17,452 bases of DNA from Shewanellaceae bacterium (GTDB lineage: Bacteria > Pseudomonadota > Gammaproteobacteria > Enterobacterales > Shewanellaceae). Shown here one piece after another: positions 1 to 7,177 of this stretch. The stretch lies in the NCBI GenBank assembly GCA_016779685.1, contig JADHND010000008.1, positions 1-17,452 of the forward strand. Direction: 5' to 3'. The notes under the pieces were generated by a model. It was not told the origin of the DNA and did not search any database. It saw only the letters and a program-made list of their open reading frames with translations. Each line of letters starts with the position of its first letter. Position 1 is the first letter of the stretch. The position numbers and the translations under genes are program-made.

Positions 1-264
1 TTCACTCAACACCATAGACCAAACTTGCAGCATCGCCGTTGGATCAAAAAAGTGGCTGCGGTCAACCGTTAAAAACTTTTGTGTAATGATAACCATACTT
101 TCAGCCAGATTGGGGCCAATGATAAACATTGCGACAGCAGAAGCGGTTAAGACACTGGCTGTGCCCATTTCACGTGATCGGGGAACCTGACCTTTCTCTT
201 TAGCTCGGTCTAATTTCCTCTGGGTGGGTTCTTCACTTTTTTCTTGACTGCTGTCTTCGGCCAT
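1..264 (-). CDS. flhB: FlhB, flagellar type III export switch protein (N-terminal part, cut by window start)
   Basis: Only the first 88 codons are inside the window; the gene continues past base 1. The N-terminus begins MAEDSSQEKSEEPTQRKL and is followed by a basic stretch (RAKEKGQVPRSREM), the typical FlhB start: an acidic head, an EEPT motif and a K/R-rich segment before the first membrane helix (about residues 37-57). FlhB is an inner-membrane component of the flagellar export apparatus. It associates with the FliPQR gate and, through its autocleaved C-terminal domain (not visible here), switches export from hook to filament substrates. The ATG lies 12 bases after the fliR stop, with AGGA about 8 bases upstream, so it should be co-transcribed with and follow fliR, the usual order. 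Identification is by N-terminal motif and position; the catalytic NPTH motif cannot be checked. Confidence 0.95.
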   Translation of the reverse strand, partial: MAEDSSQEKSEEPTQRKLDRAKEKGQVPRSREMGTASVLTASAVAMFIIGPNLAESMVIITQKFLTVDRSHFFDPTAMLQVWSMVLSE

Positions 265-276
265 GTGAGCATCCTA

Positions 277-1059
277 CTAATGACAAGATTGATACAGCAT
301 AGTACATATCTGCTGTTTACCTTGGAGCCATACCGCTGGAAAATAATCCAACACGTTATAAATAGTCAGCCACAACACAAACAAGCCGGCGAGCATGACC
401 ATAGGAAAACCAATACTAAAAATATTTAGTTGCGGCGAAGCTCGGGTCATCACACCAAAAGAGAAGTTGATCATCAATAATCCTATCACAGCCGATAAAG
501 CTATCATCAACCCCGAGGTGAAAATAGTTTGTCCCCATTTTGCCAAACTGTTGAAGTTAGCTGAAGCGATACCCTCAAGACCAATTGGTAGTGTTTCAAA
601 ACTATAAAACAACATTTGAAAGACCACGAGATGCACATCAAAAGTAAAAAACAACAAGAGTGTTAGCAATTGATACACATGACCGACAACCGGTACTTGT
701 TGACCATTGGTTGGATCAACCATCGCCGCAAACCCTAAACTGGTTTGCATCCCAATAAAATAACCAGCAAAAGTGAAGGTCTGAAGGACGATTAACAACA
801 CCAATCCAATAGCGATACCAATCACCACCTGGGTAATGGTCACCAAGAAACCAGGAACAGATAACAGAGGAATGGAGGGGGGCGGCGCTATCATGGGCGC
901 CAGCGCCACGGTCATCGAAATCGCCAGAAACAAACGAACCCGAGCAGGCACACTTTGAGATCCAATAGCCGTCATGGTCGATAAGACGGCTGCAATGCGG
1001 CAAAATGGCCAAATATAACCAGCTAAGGCTTGATGAACCGTATCCATCAGTATGTTCAT
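277..1059 (-). CDS. fliR: FliR, flagellar export gate membrane protein
   Basis: This 260-residue protein is of normal FliR length and very hydrophobic, with about six predicted membrane segments (roughly residues 14-30, 40-60, 64-100, 127-150, 180-205 and 212-240). Recognisable family features are an N-terminal FxRIAAVL-like segment, a PxxG-type loop region, GMQTSLGFA near the middle (about residues 103-111) and a VDPTNGQQVPV stretch. FliR joins FliP and FliQ in the helical export gate assembled inside the MS ring, through which rod, hook and filament subunits pass. The ATG lies only 2 bases after the fliQ stop and flhB starts 12 bases after its stop, so fliQ, fliR and flhB are probably translationally linked. 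The C-terminus ends in a short polar tail. Nothing looks broken. Confidence 0.96.
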   Translation of the reverse strand: MNILMDTVHQALAGYIWPFCRIAAVLSTMTAIGSQSVPARVRLFLAISMTVALAPMIAPPPSIPLLSVPGFLVTITQVVIGIAIGLVLLIVLQTFTFAGYFIGMQTSLGFAAMVDPTNGQQVPVVGHVYQLLTLLLFFTFDVHLVVFQMLFYSFETLPIGLEGIASANFNSLAKWGQTIFTSGLMIALSAVIGLLMINFSFGVMTRASPQLNIFSIGFPMVMLAGLFVLWLTIYNVLDYFPAVWLQGKQQICTMLYQSCH

Positions 1060-1061
1060 AG

Positions 1062-1331
1062 CTACCCTAAAATGACAGGAATACGGTGAATCAATTCAAA
1101 CATAAAATCCATCAAAATTCGCACAATCCAATGTCCTAAAAGACCTAATGTGATTAAAGTTGCTAACAATCTCGGTAAAAAACTAAGTGTTTGTTCGTTA
1201 ATGGAAGTCGCCGCTTGAAAAATAGCCACCAGCAAACCAATGCCCAAACCTGGTAATAAAATGGCTGAAGTCATCATCACCACCACATACAAGGCTTCTT
1301 GAAAAACTTCTACAAATGCTTCCGGTGCCAT
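1062..1331 (-). CDS. fliQ: FliQ, flagellar export gate small membrane protein
   Basis: An 89-residue protein with two hydrophobic helices (about residues 15-40 and 52-76) and the typical FliQ signature: an acidic N-terminus (PEAFVEVFQEAL), then GLLVAIFQAATSINEQTLSF, and a conserved helix toward the end. FliQ assembles with FliP and FliR in the export gate. A strong ribosome-binding site, AAAGGAG, sits about 7 bases before the ATG, which settles the start. The gene lies 17 bases after fliP and 2 bases before fliR, in the invariant fliPQR order. Length and motifs are normal for the family. Confidence 0.97.
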   Translation of the reverse strand: MAPEAFVEVFQEALYVVVMMTSAILLPGLGIGLLVAIFQAATSINEQTLSFLPRLLATLITLGLLGHWIVRILMDFMFELIHRIPVILG

Positions 1332-1348
1332 CCGACGCTCCTTTCTTG

Positions 1349-2095
1349 CTAAGATAAACCAAAACTTTTAGCTAAGGTACCAATCACGAGGTTCCAACCA
1401 TCCACCAGCACAAACAACATAATTTTAAAAGGTAGCGATACAATCATCGGTGAAAGCATCATCATACCCATGGCCATAAGCACACTGGCCACCACCAAAT
1501 CGAGTACCAAAAAAGGTATAAACAACATAAAGCCAATCTGGAAAGCCGTTTTTAACTCACTGGTAATAAAAGCAGGAATTAATACGGTTAAAGGCGTTGA
1601 CTCATGATTGTCAATTTGGGTATAACCAGCTAAACCTGCAAACATGTCTAGATCTTTGATACGAGTTTGTATCAACATAAATTCTTGAAAAGGTTTTTTA
1701 GCAATGTCAAATGCCTCCATAATATTGATTTTTTCATCGATATAAGGCACAGCAGCTTCTTCGTACGCTTTTTCCAAGACAGGCGACATGATAAAAAAAG
1801 AAAGAAACAAACTGATGCCAATAATAACTTGATTTGAAGGTGTTTGTTGCAAGCCAATTGCTTGACGCAAAATCGCCAAAACCACCACTATTCGGGTAAA
1901 AGACGTCAACATTATGACCATTGCTGGAATGAAACTTAACGCCGTCATGATGAGCAAAATTTCCATGGTCACGGAATATTGCTCTGTACCATCAATCGCC
2001 TGGGTGACTGTCAGCGCAGGCAGCCCTTGCTTCGCGAAAGCAACAGATGAAAAGAAACCCAATATCAAACAACACAATCCAATGGCTTTCTTCAT
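1349..2095 (-). CDS. fliP: FliP, flagellar export gate protein with signal peptide
   Basis: A 248-residue protein. Residues 1-21 form a cleavable-type signal peptide ending in SVAFA, known for FliP. Membrane segments follow at about 45-75, 85-105, 185-212 and 218-240. Family landmarks are SFTRIVVVLAILRQAIG (about residues 64-80), the SPVLEKAY segment, and a conserved end containing SLPFKIMLFVLVDGWNLV. FliP is the main subunit of the FliPQR export pore; FliO assists its assembly. Its ATG overlaps the fliO stop codon as ATGA, indicating translational coupling to fliO. Complete and of normal length. Confidence 0.97.
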   Translation of the reverse strand: MKKAIGLCCLILGFFSSVAFAKQGLPALTVTQAIDGTEQYSVTMEILLIMTALSFIPAMVIMLTSFTRIVVVLAILRQAIGLQQTPSNQVIIGISLFLSFFIMSPVLEKAYEEAAVPYIDEKINIMEAFDIAKKPFQEFMLIQTRIKDLDMFAGLAGYTQIDNHESTPLTVLIPAFITSELKTAFQIGFMLFIPFLVLDLVVASVLMAMGMMMLSPMIVSLPFKIMLFVLVDGWNLVIGTLAKSFGLS

Positions 2096-2466
2096 ATGCT
2101 GGCTCGCTGAGTCGCGGTGGAAGATTTTAATTTAATAGATGATATATCAAAAGATTCCGGCAACTTATCTATCAGTTGCACCTGTTGAGGGGTGACGCCC
2201 ACTAAATATCGCTGTTCGCCCAATTCGACGATAACTATTTTACTTTGATGTCCAAGCGACGTGCTGGCAGTCACTTTAATATGACCTTGCACCATCACAT
2301 TTAAATTGAAACGCTTGATCAGATAAGATAAAACAAAAATAAAACCTAAAACGATAGTCAAGCCTGTGCCTATTTGTAGCCATGAATCACCTATTGAAGG
2401 CGCTACTGAACTCTGAGCCAGACCTCTCATTGGAAGCAAAAAAAGAAACACAATCCTTATGCGCAT
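2092..2466 (-). CDS. fliO: FliO, FliP-assembly membrane protein
   Basis: FliO is a poorly conserved membrane protein that stabilises FliP during export-gate assembly; this one is assigned by organisation and position. The 124 residues have a short N-terminal hydrophobic signal-like segment (about 1-17, ending GLAQSS), a second transmembrane helix at about 31-52, then a basic KRFN and a cytoplasmic domain. The segment GHIKVTASTSLGHQSKIVIV is followed by LGEQRYLVGVTPQQVQLIDKLP, the usual FliO soluble-domain pattern (xLGxxxxxxxVxxGxxxxLxGVT). AAGGA is close upstream of the ATG. It ends by overlapping fliP in ATGA, and begins 12 bases after fliN. The family is short and variable, but the context makes the call firm. 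Confidence 0.93.
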   Translation of the reverse strand: MRIRIVFLFLLPMRGLAQSSVAPSIGDSWLQIGTGLTIVLGFIFVLSYLIKRFNLNVMVQGHIKVTASTSLGHQSKIVIVELGEQRYLVGVTPQQVQLIDKLPESFDISSIKLKSSTATQRASI

Positions 2467-2478
2467 ATTATCCTTAAT

Positions 2479-2880
2479 TTATTTTAACTTTTTAATTCTC
2501 TCCGTTTGACTGATAACATCCGTTAGACGGATTCCAAACTTATCATTCACGACCACAACTTCTCCGTGTGCAAGTAATGTTCCATTAATCATCACATCAA
2601 GTGGTTCACCCGCAATTCTGTCCAACTCAACAACAGAACCTTGATTTAACTGTAAGAGATTGCGAATTGTAATGCTACTACGTCCGACTTCCATAGAAAT
2701 GGTTACCGGAATATCCATAATATTTTCCAGAGTAGCCATTTGCTCATCGGATAGATCTTGAACCTGAAGTTCATCTAAAGGAACTGAAATAGCACCTTCT
2801 TCCTCCTCTTCCTCCATGATTCTTCTTGCCATCATATCTGGCGTTAATGATTGAAAGTTATTGCTTTTTTCATCTTTCAT
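2479..2880 (-). CDS. fliN: FliN, flagellar motor switch / C-ring protein
   Basis: FliN forms the base of the C-ring with FliM, and docks FliH-FliI export complexes. The C-terminal SpoA domain spans about residues 55-130: IMDIPVTISMEVGRS, then the LLQLNQGSVVELDRIAGEPL core, and HGEVVVVNDKFGIRLTD. The N-terminal 50 residues are polar and contain a run of six glutamates (about residues 23-28). A longer reading from a TTG at 2901 is possible, but the ATG at 2880 (MKDEKSNN) is chosen because AAAGGAG lies about 7 bases before it; that gives 133 residues. The TTG has no comparable site. The gene follows fliM after 54 bases and precedes fliO by 12. Confidence 0.96.
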   Translation of the reverse strand: MKDEKSNNFQSLTPDMMARRIMEEEEEEGAISVPLDELQVQDLSDEQMATLENIMDIPVTISMEVGRSSITIRNLLQLNQGSVVELDRIAGEPLDVMINGTLLAHGEVVVVNDKFGIRLTDVISQTERIKKLK

Positions 2881-2934
2881 GACATAACTCCTTTGGTTCA
2901 AGTGCCAACGACTGCGATAGGATTATCAAATCTA

Positions 2935-3957
2935 TTAATCGTCATCATACGTTTTCTTTTCTTCTAAGCGCGCCTTTCTTTTTTCTGTAATCTGTTGCAA
3001 ATCACTACTAATGTAGGTTGGCCTATCGATCATTTCGCTGACCTGAACCGCCACCTTGTCATTTGAAACCCCAATTTTGCCATGATAAGTAGGCAAACCT
3101 TCAACGCTGATCAGCGCAAACTCTGGCATTTCAACAGGAATCACATCCGCTGAATTTAAATGCATCACTTCACGCAATGACATCGTTACTTCCAATAAAT
3201 GTACATTCACTTCTACGTCAACATCCAACACTTCATCATACAACGCTGAAGACCAACGTTTATCAGAATCATCGGTATCACTTTGAATACCGGAATCCAG
3301 CAATTCTCGAATCGGCTCCACCATGGCATAAGGCAAAGTAATATGAAAATCACCACCACCACCATCGGCTTCAATGTGAAATGAACTAACCACCACCACT
3401 TCGGTCGGGCCAACAATATTCGCCATCGATGGGTTAACCTCAGAATCAAGATATTCCATTTCGACATCAAGTACTGAGCCCCAAGCCCCTTGATAGTCCT
3501 CAAATATCATTTTTAGAATCATTTGGATAATACGACGTTCGGTAGGGGTAAATTCTCGACCTTCAATTTTGGCATGAAAACGGCCATCGCCGCCAAAAAA
3601 ATTGTCCACCAAAATAAAAATTAAGCGAGCTTCCATGGTCACCAAACCAATACCTTTGAGAGGTCGGAAGCGAATCATATTCAAACTGGTGGGTACAAAC
3701 AAACCATGGGTATACTCACTAAATTTAACCATTTGAACGCCATTGACAGACACATCAGCCGTACGACGCATCATATTAAATAAACTAATGCGCATATGAC
3801 GAGCAAAACGTTCATTGACCATTTCCAGCGTTGGCATACGCCCACGCACAATTCGGTCTTGCATGGCAAAGTCAAAGACATTTGCATCCTTTTTTTCTGA
3901 CTCTTCACCCTCTGGTCGTAAAAGGGCATCAATCTCATCTTGCGACAATAGATCCAT
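2935..3957 (-). CDS. fliM: FliM, flagellar motor switch protein
   Basis: FliM links the FliG ring to FliN and receives phosphorylated CheY to reverse rotation. The 340 residues start MDLLSQDEIDALLRP, whose SQDEIDALL segment is the CheY-P-binding motif, so a chemotaxis input is expected although no che gene is in the window. The CheC-like middle domain covers about residues 40-235 and includes the NFFGGDGRF loop (about 118-126) used in the FliM-FliG contact. The C-terminal SpoA domain is about 250-325 (VDVEVNVHLLEVTMSLREV). Residues near 199-203 contain a DGGGGD run encoded by repeated ACC/CCA triplets on the plus strand. AAGGAG lies 11 bases before the ATG. It is 25 bases after fliL. Confidence 0.98.
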   Translation of the reverse strand: MDLLSQDEIDALLRPEGEESEKKDANVFDFAMQDRIVRGRMPTLEMVNERFARHMRISLFNMMRRTADVSVNGVQMVKFSEYTHGLFVPTSLNMIRFRPLKGIGLVTMEARLIFILVDNFFGGDGRFHAKIEGREFTPTERRIIQMILKMIFEDYQGAWGSVLDVEMEYLDSEVNPSMANIVGPTEVVVVSSFHIEADGGGGDFHITLPYAMVEPIRELLDSGIQSDTDDSDKRWSSALYDEVLDVDVEVNVHLLEVTMSLREVMHLNSADVIPVEMPEFALISVEGLPTYHGKIGVSNDKVAVQVSEMIDRPTYISSDLQQITEKRKARLEEKKTYDDD

Positions 3958-3982
3958 GCTTTTGTCTACTCCTTATGTGCAG

Positions 3983-4432
3983 TTACTGCATAACAAAACC
4001 TGTAAACAACATTTGCTCAACGACAGTTTTACCGGTGACCTTTTGTAAAGCATCCTGGACTGCTAACAAAGCATCTTGGCGAAGGCTATCCTTCCCTGCC
4101 TGAGTTAATAAGGCATCAAAATTAGCTGAACTGCAGGTCGTCAACATGGTGTCTTCTATCAAAGGAATGTTGTCCAACGCAAGTTGTTCATTGTCACCGC
4201 CACGCACCAACAACTGGGCTTTAATTTGTACCATATGGGTTCGATTTGCCGTCGTTAAATTAAAGATAAAGGGTCTGGGAAGTGGAACATAATAAGCATC
4301 GCCTAACTCAACAACGACTTCTTCTTCTTCTTCAACCACTTCTTCTTCAAAGAACCCCAGATAATCCATCACTACTACACTCAACACGAGAAATAAAGCA
4401 CCAGCAATACCGAAAATAATTTTTTTATTCAT
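3983..4432 (-). CDS. fliL: FliL, basal-body/stator-associated membrane protein
   Basis: A 149-residue protein with one N-terminal membrane helix (about residues 4-24, IIFGIAGALFLVLSVVV), then a very acidic linker (residues about 27-44, mostly Glu and Val), then a periplasmic domain starting YYVPLPRPFIFNLTT. The FliL family rings the stator units and supports torque at high load. The C-terminus keeps the typical KDSLRQDALLAVQDALQKVTGK and VEQMLFTGFVMQ ending, the conserved FxxFVxQ-type finish. A purine-rich AAGGGGG site precedes the ATG. It sits between fliK (24 bases upstream) and fliM. The acidic linker is longer and more uniform than I would expect. Confidence 0.95.
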   Translation of the reverse strand: MNKKIIFGIAGALFLVLSVVVMDYLGFFEEEVVEEEEEVVVELGDAYYVPLPRPFIFNLTTANRTHMVQIKAQLLVRGGDNEQLALDNIPLIEDTMLTTCSSANFDALLTQAGKDSLRQDALLAVQDALQKVTGKTVVEQMLFTGFVMQ

Positions 4433-4456
4433 GCACTTGCCCCCTTAATTGCTTGA

Positions 4457-6625
4457 CTAAGCATAAAAATCAACCCGTCCATCTTTATATATTCCCTGTT
4501 GCAAGTGATCGGACTCAGTTTCAAAGTCCTCCATAGATAGCAAGCTATCATCTTGAAAATTATCATTATTTTTACCTTCTTCATGGTTTTCTTTATGGTT
4601 GCTCTCCTGATTAACATGCCCATCTGCTAACGAGAACCCTTGTTGTTCAAGCATCTCCTTTAATCTAGGCAATGATTGTTCCAATATGTCTCTTGTTTGA
4701 ACTTGTGCGACCTGAAATTGAATTTGTGTCTGATCACCTTGCATGTTTATCTTGATTTTCATACTGCCCAATTCAGGAGGATCCAATCTTATTTCAGCTT
4801 TTTTTACACCATGATCGACCATCATCATGACATGATGTCGCATCATGTCAGCAAATTTATCTTGAACAATCTGCATCATTTGCTGATGTGAAACAACATG
4901 TTGTGCTTGCGTGTGATTTAATTTCATGGTCATCGACATGACTTTATCTGGGGTATACAGAGCTGAACTTGAAGCTGAAGTGGTGCTCGATTTGGGTTCT
5001 GCTGCTGCCGAATGATCATCTGGCAACAGATTAACGCCTTTCATATCTGCAACTTGGATTTCTTTGATTTGTACTGCTTTTGGCAAGCTATTTTCTTTGA
5101 CCAAGTTTACTTCTTTTTGTACGACATCATCAGACTGATCACCACTGTCTACCGCAGTGGTCTTAACCTTATTCAACTTCGCCTTAGGCTCTTCGAGAAG
5201 AGACGATGCAGCGGCTATAACAGATACTTTTTGGGTTAGCGCAATCGGTGGGTCATCGACATAAATATCGGGCACCACGGGGGGTGACGTTGGTTGAGTT
5301 TTGACCTCATCAGTATCGGTAGCTTCTGATGGAATCACTACAGCGGCAGTGGTCAACTTCAGTTGTGGCGTTAATGGCATCTCTGTCTCAACACTTAACA
5401 ACATATTTGGCTGGCTGTCTGCTGCTTCAGGCACAGCTAAGGTTGGTGATAGCTGTATTTCGGCTCCGATATCAGGTGGTACCTCTGCCTTAACTGCCAA
5501 CATACTATCAGATTCGATGGTGCTTGGGGGAGGATCAACATCAAGCGTTTCTATCAGTTCAACTGTGAATGTAATAAGCTGCTCCATCGATTTATCAACG
5601 ATGGGATCTTGATTCACCGCATCGGCACCATCCATCTGCTCAGTATATGCTGCAATCTTTAAATGGATCTGTTGTAGCCTTTGTTCATGAATCAAGCGGG
5701 CATCAACCACAACTTGTCTGGACGACAGCGGCGATTCTTGAAAATAGGCTTGTTGCACTGATTCCTTGAGTACATCTTCGACTTGACTCGTTGTCTCTAT
5801 CGCAGGCTCCTGAACAACCAAGCCGGGGACTAATTCCACGACCTCGGTGTCTACTAATTCAGTTAAAATCTCGTTTAAATCAATTTCAGCGGGCGGTGGT
5901 TCGTGCTGATTTGACTTGGATACATCAACCAATCGTTGTCTATCTGGAGGCACAGCGGTCGTTTGACTTTCTTCGAGTTGGTGTAAAATATGTTGCACCA
6001 ACCCATCTTCCTCAAGCGCCGTAGACAACGTATCTATTTCCACCCCGCTTGCCTCAGTCATTTGAGTGGCTTGCGCAAGTTCAACCTCTACCGGGGAAGA
6101 CTCGAACAAAGTCGATGGTAAAGTCTCTATCTGAACAGGATCCAGTTCATCGGTCATACTGAAAACCGGCGGCGACATCACTTCAGCAGTGGTGATATCC
6201 ATGGTTAGTGGCATTTGCCATGTCATAGAAATCGTTGACTTTTTATCCGTCATTTCTGTCGCTAGCTCATTCTCTTCATCGACAGCCACAGGTATAGGAT
6301 CGGACGTATCAAGAAGCGGGTCGATTTCATGAGGCGACTCTGCAGCGGCGGAATCAGGTTCGGAATTCTTCGTTAATTTATCCGGCTGTTCTGGTGGTCG
6401 GGCAGGCTTTTTATGAACAGCTGGCTGACCTGATGGCAAAACTGGCTTTTTTTTGACCTGTTTATCCGTCTCAGCATGCTGCTTTTGTTCTGTTTGCAAA
6501 ACATCTGAAAAATGTTTGCCTTTCGAGTGAGCATCACCTTCACCCGAAGCATCTAAAATCGGTTGATCGGGACTCTTCTTTTGAGAAACCAAATGATCCA
6601 TCATGGGTAGCTTTATGGACTGCAT
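4457..6625 (-). CDS. fliK: FliK, hook-length control protein, unusually long
   Basis: FliK is the exported ruler that measures the hook and triggers the FlhB specificity switch. Only the C-terminal hook-control domain is recognisable, at about residues 580-670: VKKAEIRLDPPELGSMKIKI with the LDPPELG core at 614-620, then a QxQFQVAQVQTRDILEQSLPRL stretch and LEQQGFSLADGHV. This is the classic FliK/Flg_hook signature. The rest, about 580 residues, is Pro-, Glu-, Asp-, Thr- and Ser-rich and probably disordered. At 722 aa the protein is much longer than the roughly 400-residue enteric form. The C-terminus after the domain is a polar tail ending DGRVDFYA. The start ATG has AGGTGAT just upstream and is the first gene after a sigma-54 promoter. 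An ATG-like GTGATGTATG overlap makes the exact start slightly uncertain. Confidence 0.93.
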   Translation of the reverse strand: MQSIKLPMMDHLVSQKKSPDQPILDASGEGDAHSKGKHFSDVLQTEQKQHAETDKQVKKKPVLPSGQPAVHKKPARPPEQPDKLTKNSEPDSAAAESPHEIDPLLDTSDPIPVAVDEENELATEMTDKKSTISMTWQMPLTMDITTAEVMSPPVFSMTDELDPVQIETLPSTLFESSPVEVELAQATQMTEASGVEIDTLSTALEEDGLVQHILHQLEESQTTAVPPDRQRLVDVSKSNQHEPPPAEIDLNEILTELVDTEVVELVPGLVVQEPAIETTSQVEDVLKESVQQAYFQESPLSSRQVVVDARLIHEQRLQQIHLKIAAYTEQMDGADAVNQDPIVDKSMEQLITFTVELIETLDVDPPPSTIESDSMLAVKAEVPPDIGAEIQLSPTLAVPEAADSQPNMLLSVETEMPLTPQLKLTTAAVVIPSEATDTDEVKTQPTSPPVVPDIYVDDPPIALTQKVSVIAAASSLLEEPKAKLNKVKTTAVDSGDQSDDVVQKEVNLVKENSLPKAVQIKEIQVADMKGVNLLPDDHSAAAEPKSSTTSASSSALYTPDKVMSMTMKLNHTQAQHVVSHQQMMQIVQDKFADMMRHHVMMMVDHGVKKAEIRLDPPELGSMKIKINMQGDQTQIQFQVAQVQTRDILEQSLPRLKEMLEQQGFSLADGHVNQESNHKENHEEGKNNDNFQDDSLLSMEDFETESDHLQQGIYKDGRVDFYA

Positions 6626-6660
6626 ACATCACCTCATAACAACAAGCAACCACGAATCTG

Positions 6661-6681
6661 GGTTATGTATTGAACGTAACC
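6661..6681 (-). promoter_or_regulatory. Imperfect dyad / RNA hairpin in the fliK leader
   Basis: Arms of 8 bases (GGTTACGT and ACATAACC on the minus strand) flank a 5-base centre TCAAT, with one mismatched pair. It is centred about 22 bases past the predicted fliK transcription start and 46 bases before the ATG. It could be an activator site, since FleQ in Pseudomonas is known to act from leader positions, or an mRNA hairpin. Function is inferred only. Confidence 0.4.
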
Positions 6682-6702
6682 ACATAAGTGTGTTCTATTT
6701 AA

Positions 6703-6718
6703 AGCAAATTAAATGCCA
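6703..6718 (-). promoter_or_regulatory. Sigma-54 (-24/-12) promoter for fliKLMNOPQR-flhB
   Basis: Read on the minus strand the element is TGGCATTTAATTTGCT, matching the sigma-54 pattern TGGCAC-N5-TTGCW. The invariant GG (6716-6717) and GC (6704-6705) are separated by exactly 10 bases. It begins 12 bases after the fliJ stop, and the predicted start site is near 6692, giving a leader of about 67 bases before fliK. No terminator is visible between fliJ and this element, so read-through from the fliE operon may also supply the fliK operon. Confidence 0.8.
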
Positions 6719-6730
6719 ACCCGATCTTGG

Positions 6731-7177
6731 TTACTTTTTACGATGAGGATAGCGCCGCTGATTCGACTCATCCTGTAAACGTTGTTCGCGTTGCTCTTCG
6801 ATAGAACGCTGCTTCTTTTTTTCTTTTTCCATTATATTTTCAATGGCTTGCGTTTTTTTATGCTGCGCTAACCAAGCTTGATAACAGCGATCCACGTGCA
6901 GTTCAACTTCAGCGATCACTTTAACTTGTCTATGTATAGACTGACCAATTTGACCAATAAAACCATCAAATTGATGCAATGTTGTGGCCGATAGACATTG
7001 CTTATCATTGGTATTTTGCGGCAGCGATTCCCGATAATCTTGTTGATATCCCTGTAACGCTGCAACTTGTTGCTGATGTTGCATCAAATACACCCGCGCT
7101 TCTTTCAGTTGGGTCAATGCTGCTTTTTCATGCTCTTGGTAAATAGTCAACAACTGTTCCAATTGAGCTAGTTTCAT
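6731..7177 (-). CDS. fliJ: FliJ, export-apparatus coiled-coil protein
   Basis: FliJ is a small antiparallel coiled coil that fits in the FliI hexamer and connects it to FlhA, helping unlock the gate; it also recycles chaperones. This sequence is almost wholly helical, Gln/Glu/Lys/Leu-rich, with KLAQLEQLLTIYQEHEKAAL at the start in the usual FliJ style, and a C-terminal basic Arg/Lys/Gln tail. Two starts are possible: an ATG at 7195 with no ribosome-binding site, and an ATG at 7177 that overlaps the fliI stop as ATGA and has AGG about 6 bases before it. The second is chosen, giving 148 residues; the longer reading adds MSSRYA. It is the last gene of the fliE operon, 105 bases before fliK. Sequence conservation in this family is low, so position carries weight. 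Confidence 0.92.
   Translation of the reverse strand: MKLAQLEQLLTIYQEHEKAALTQLKEARVYLMQHQQQVAALQGYQQDYRESLPQNTNDKQCLSATTLHQFDGFIGQIGQSIHRQVKVIAEVELHVDRCYQAWLAQHKKTQAIENIMEKEKKKQRSIEEQREQRLQDESNQRRYPHRKK

Noticed and set aside
3350..3366. Short CCA/ACC triplet run resembling a microsatellite
   Set aside because: It encodes four glycines in FliM inside a conserved, intact frame. It is too short to call a repeat feature.
5301..5612. Plus-strand open reading frame of 103 codons, Ser/Val/Thr-rich
   Set aside because: It lies wholly antisense to the low-complexity part of fliK, has no family match I recognise, and its composition is what the reverse of a Glu/Thr/Pro-rich coding sequence gives.
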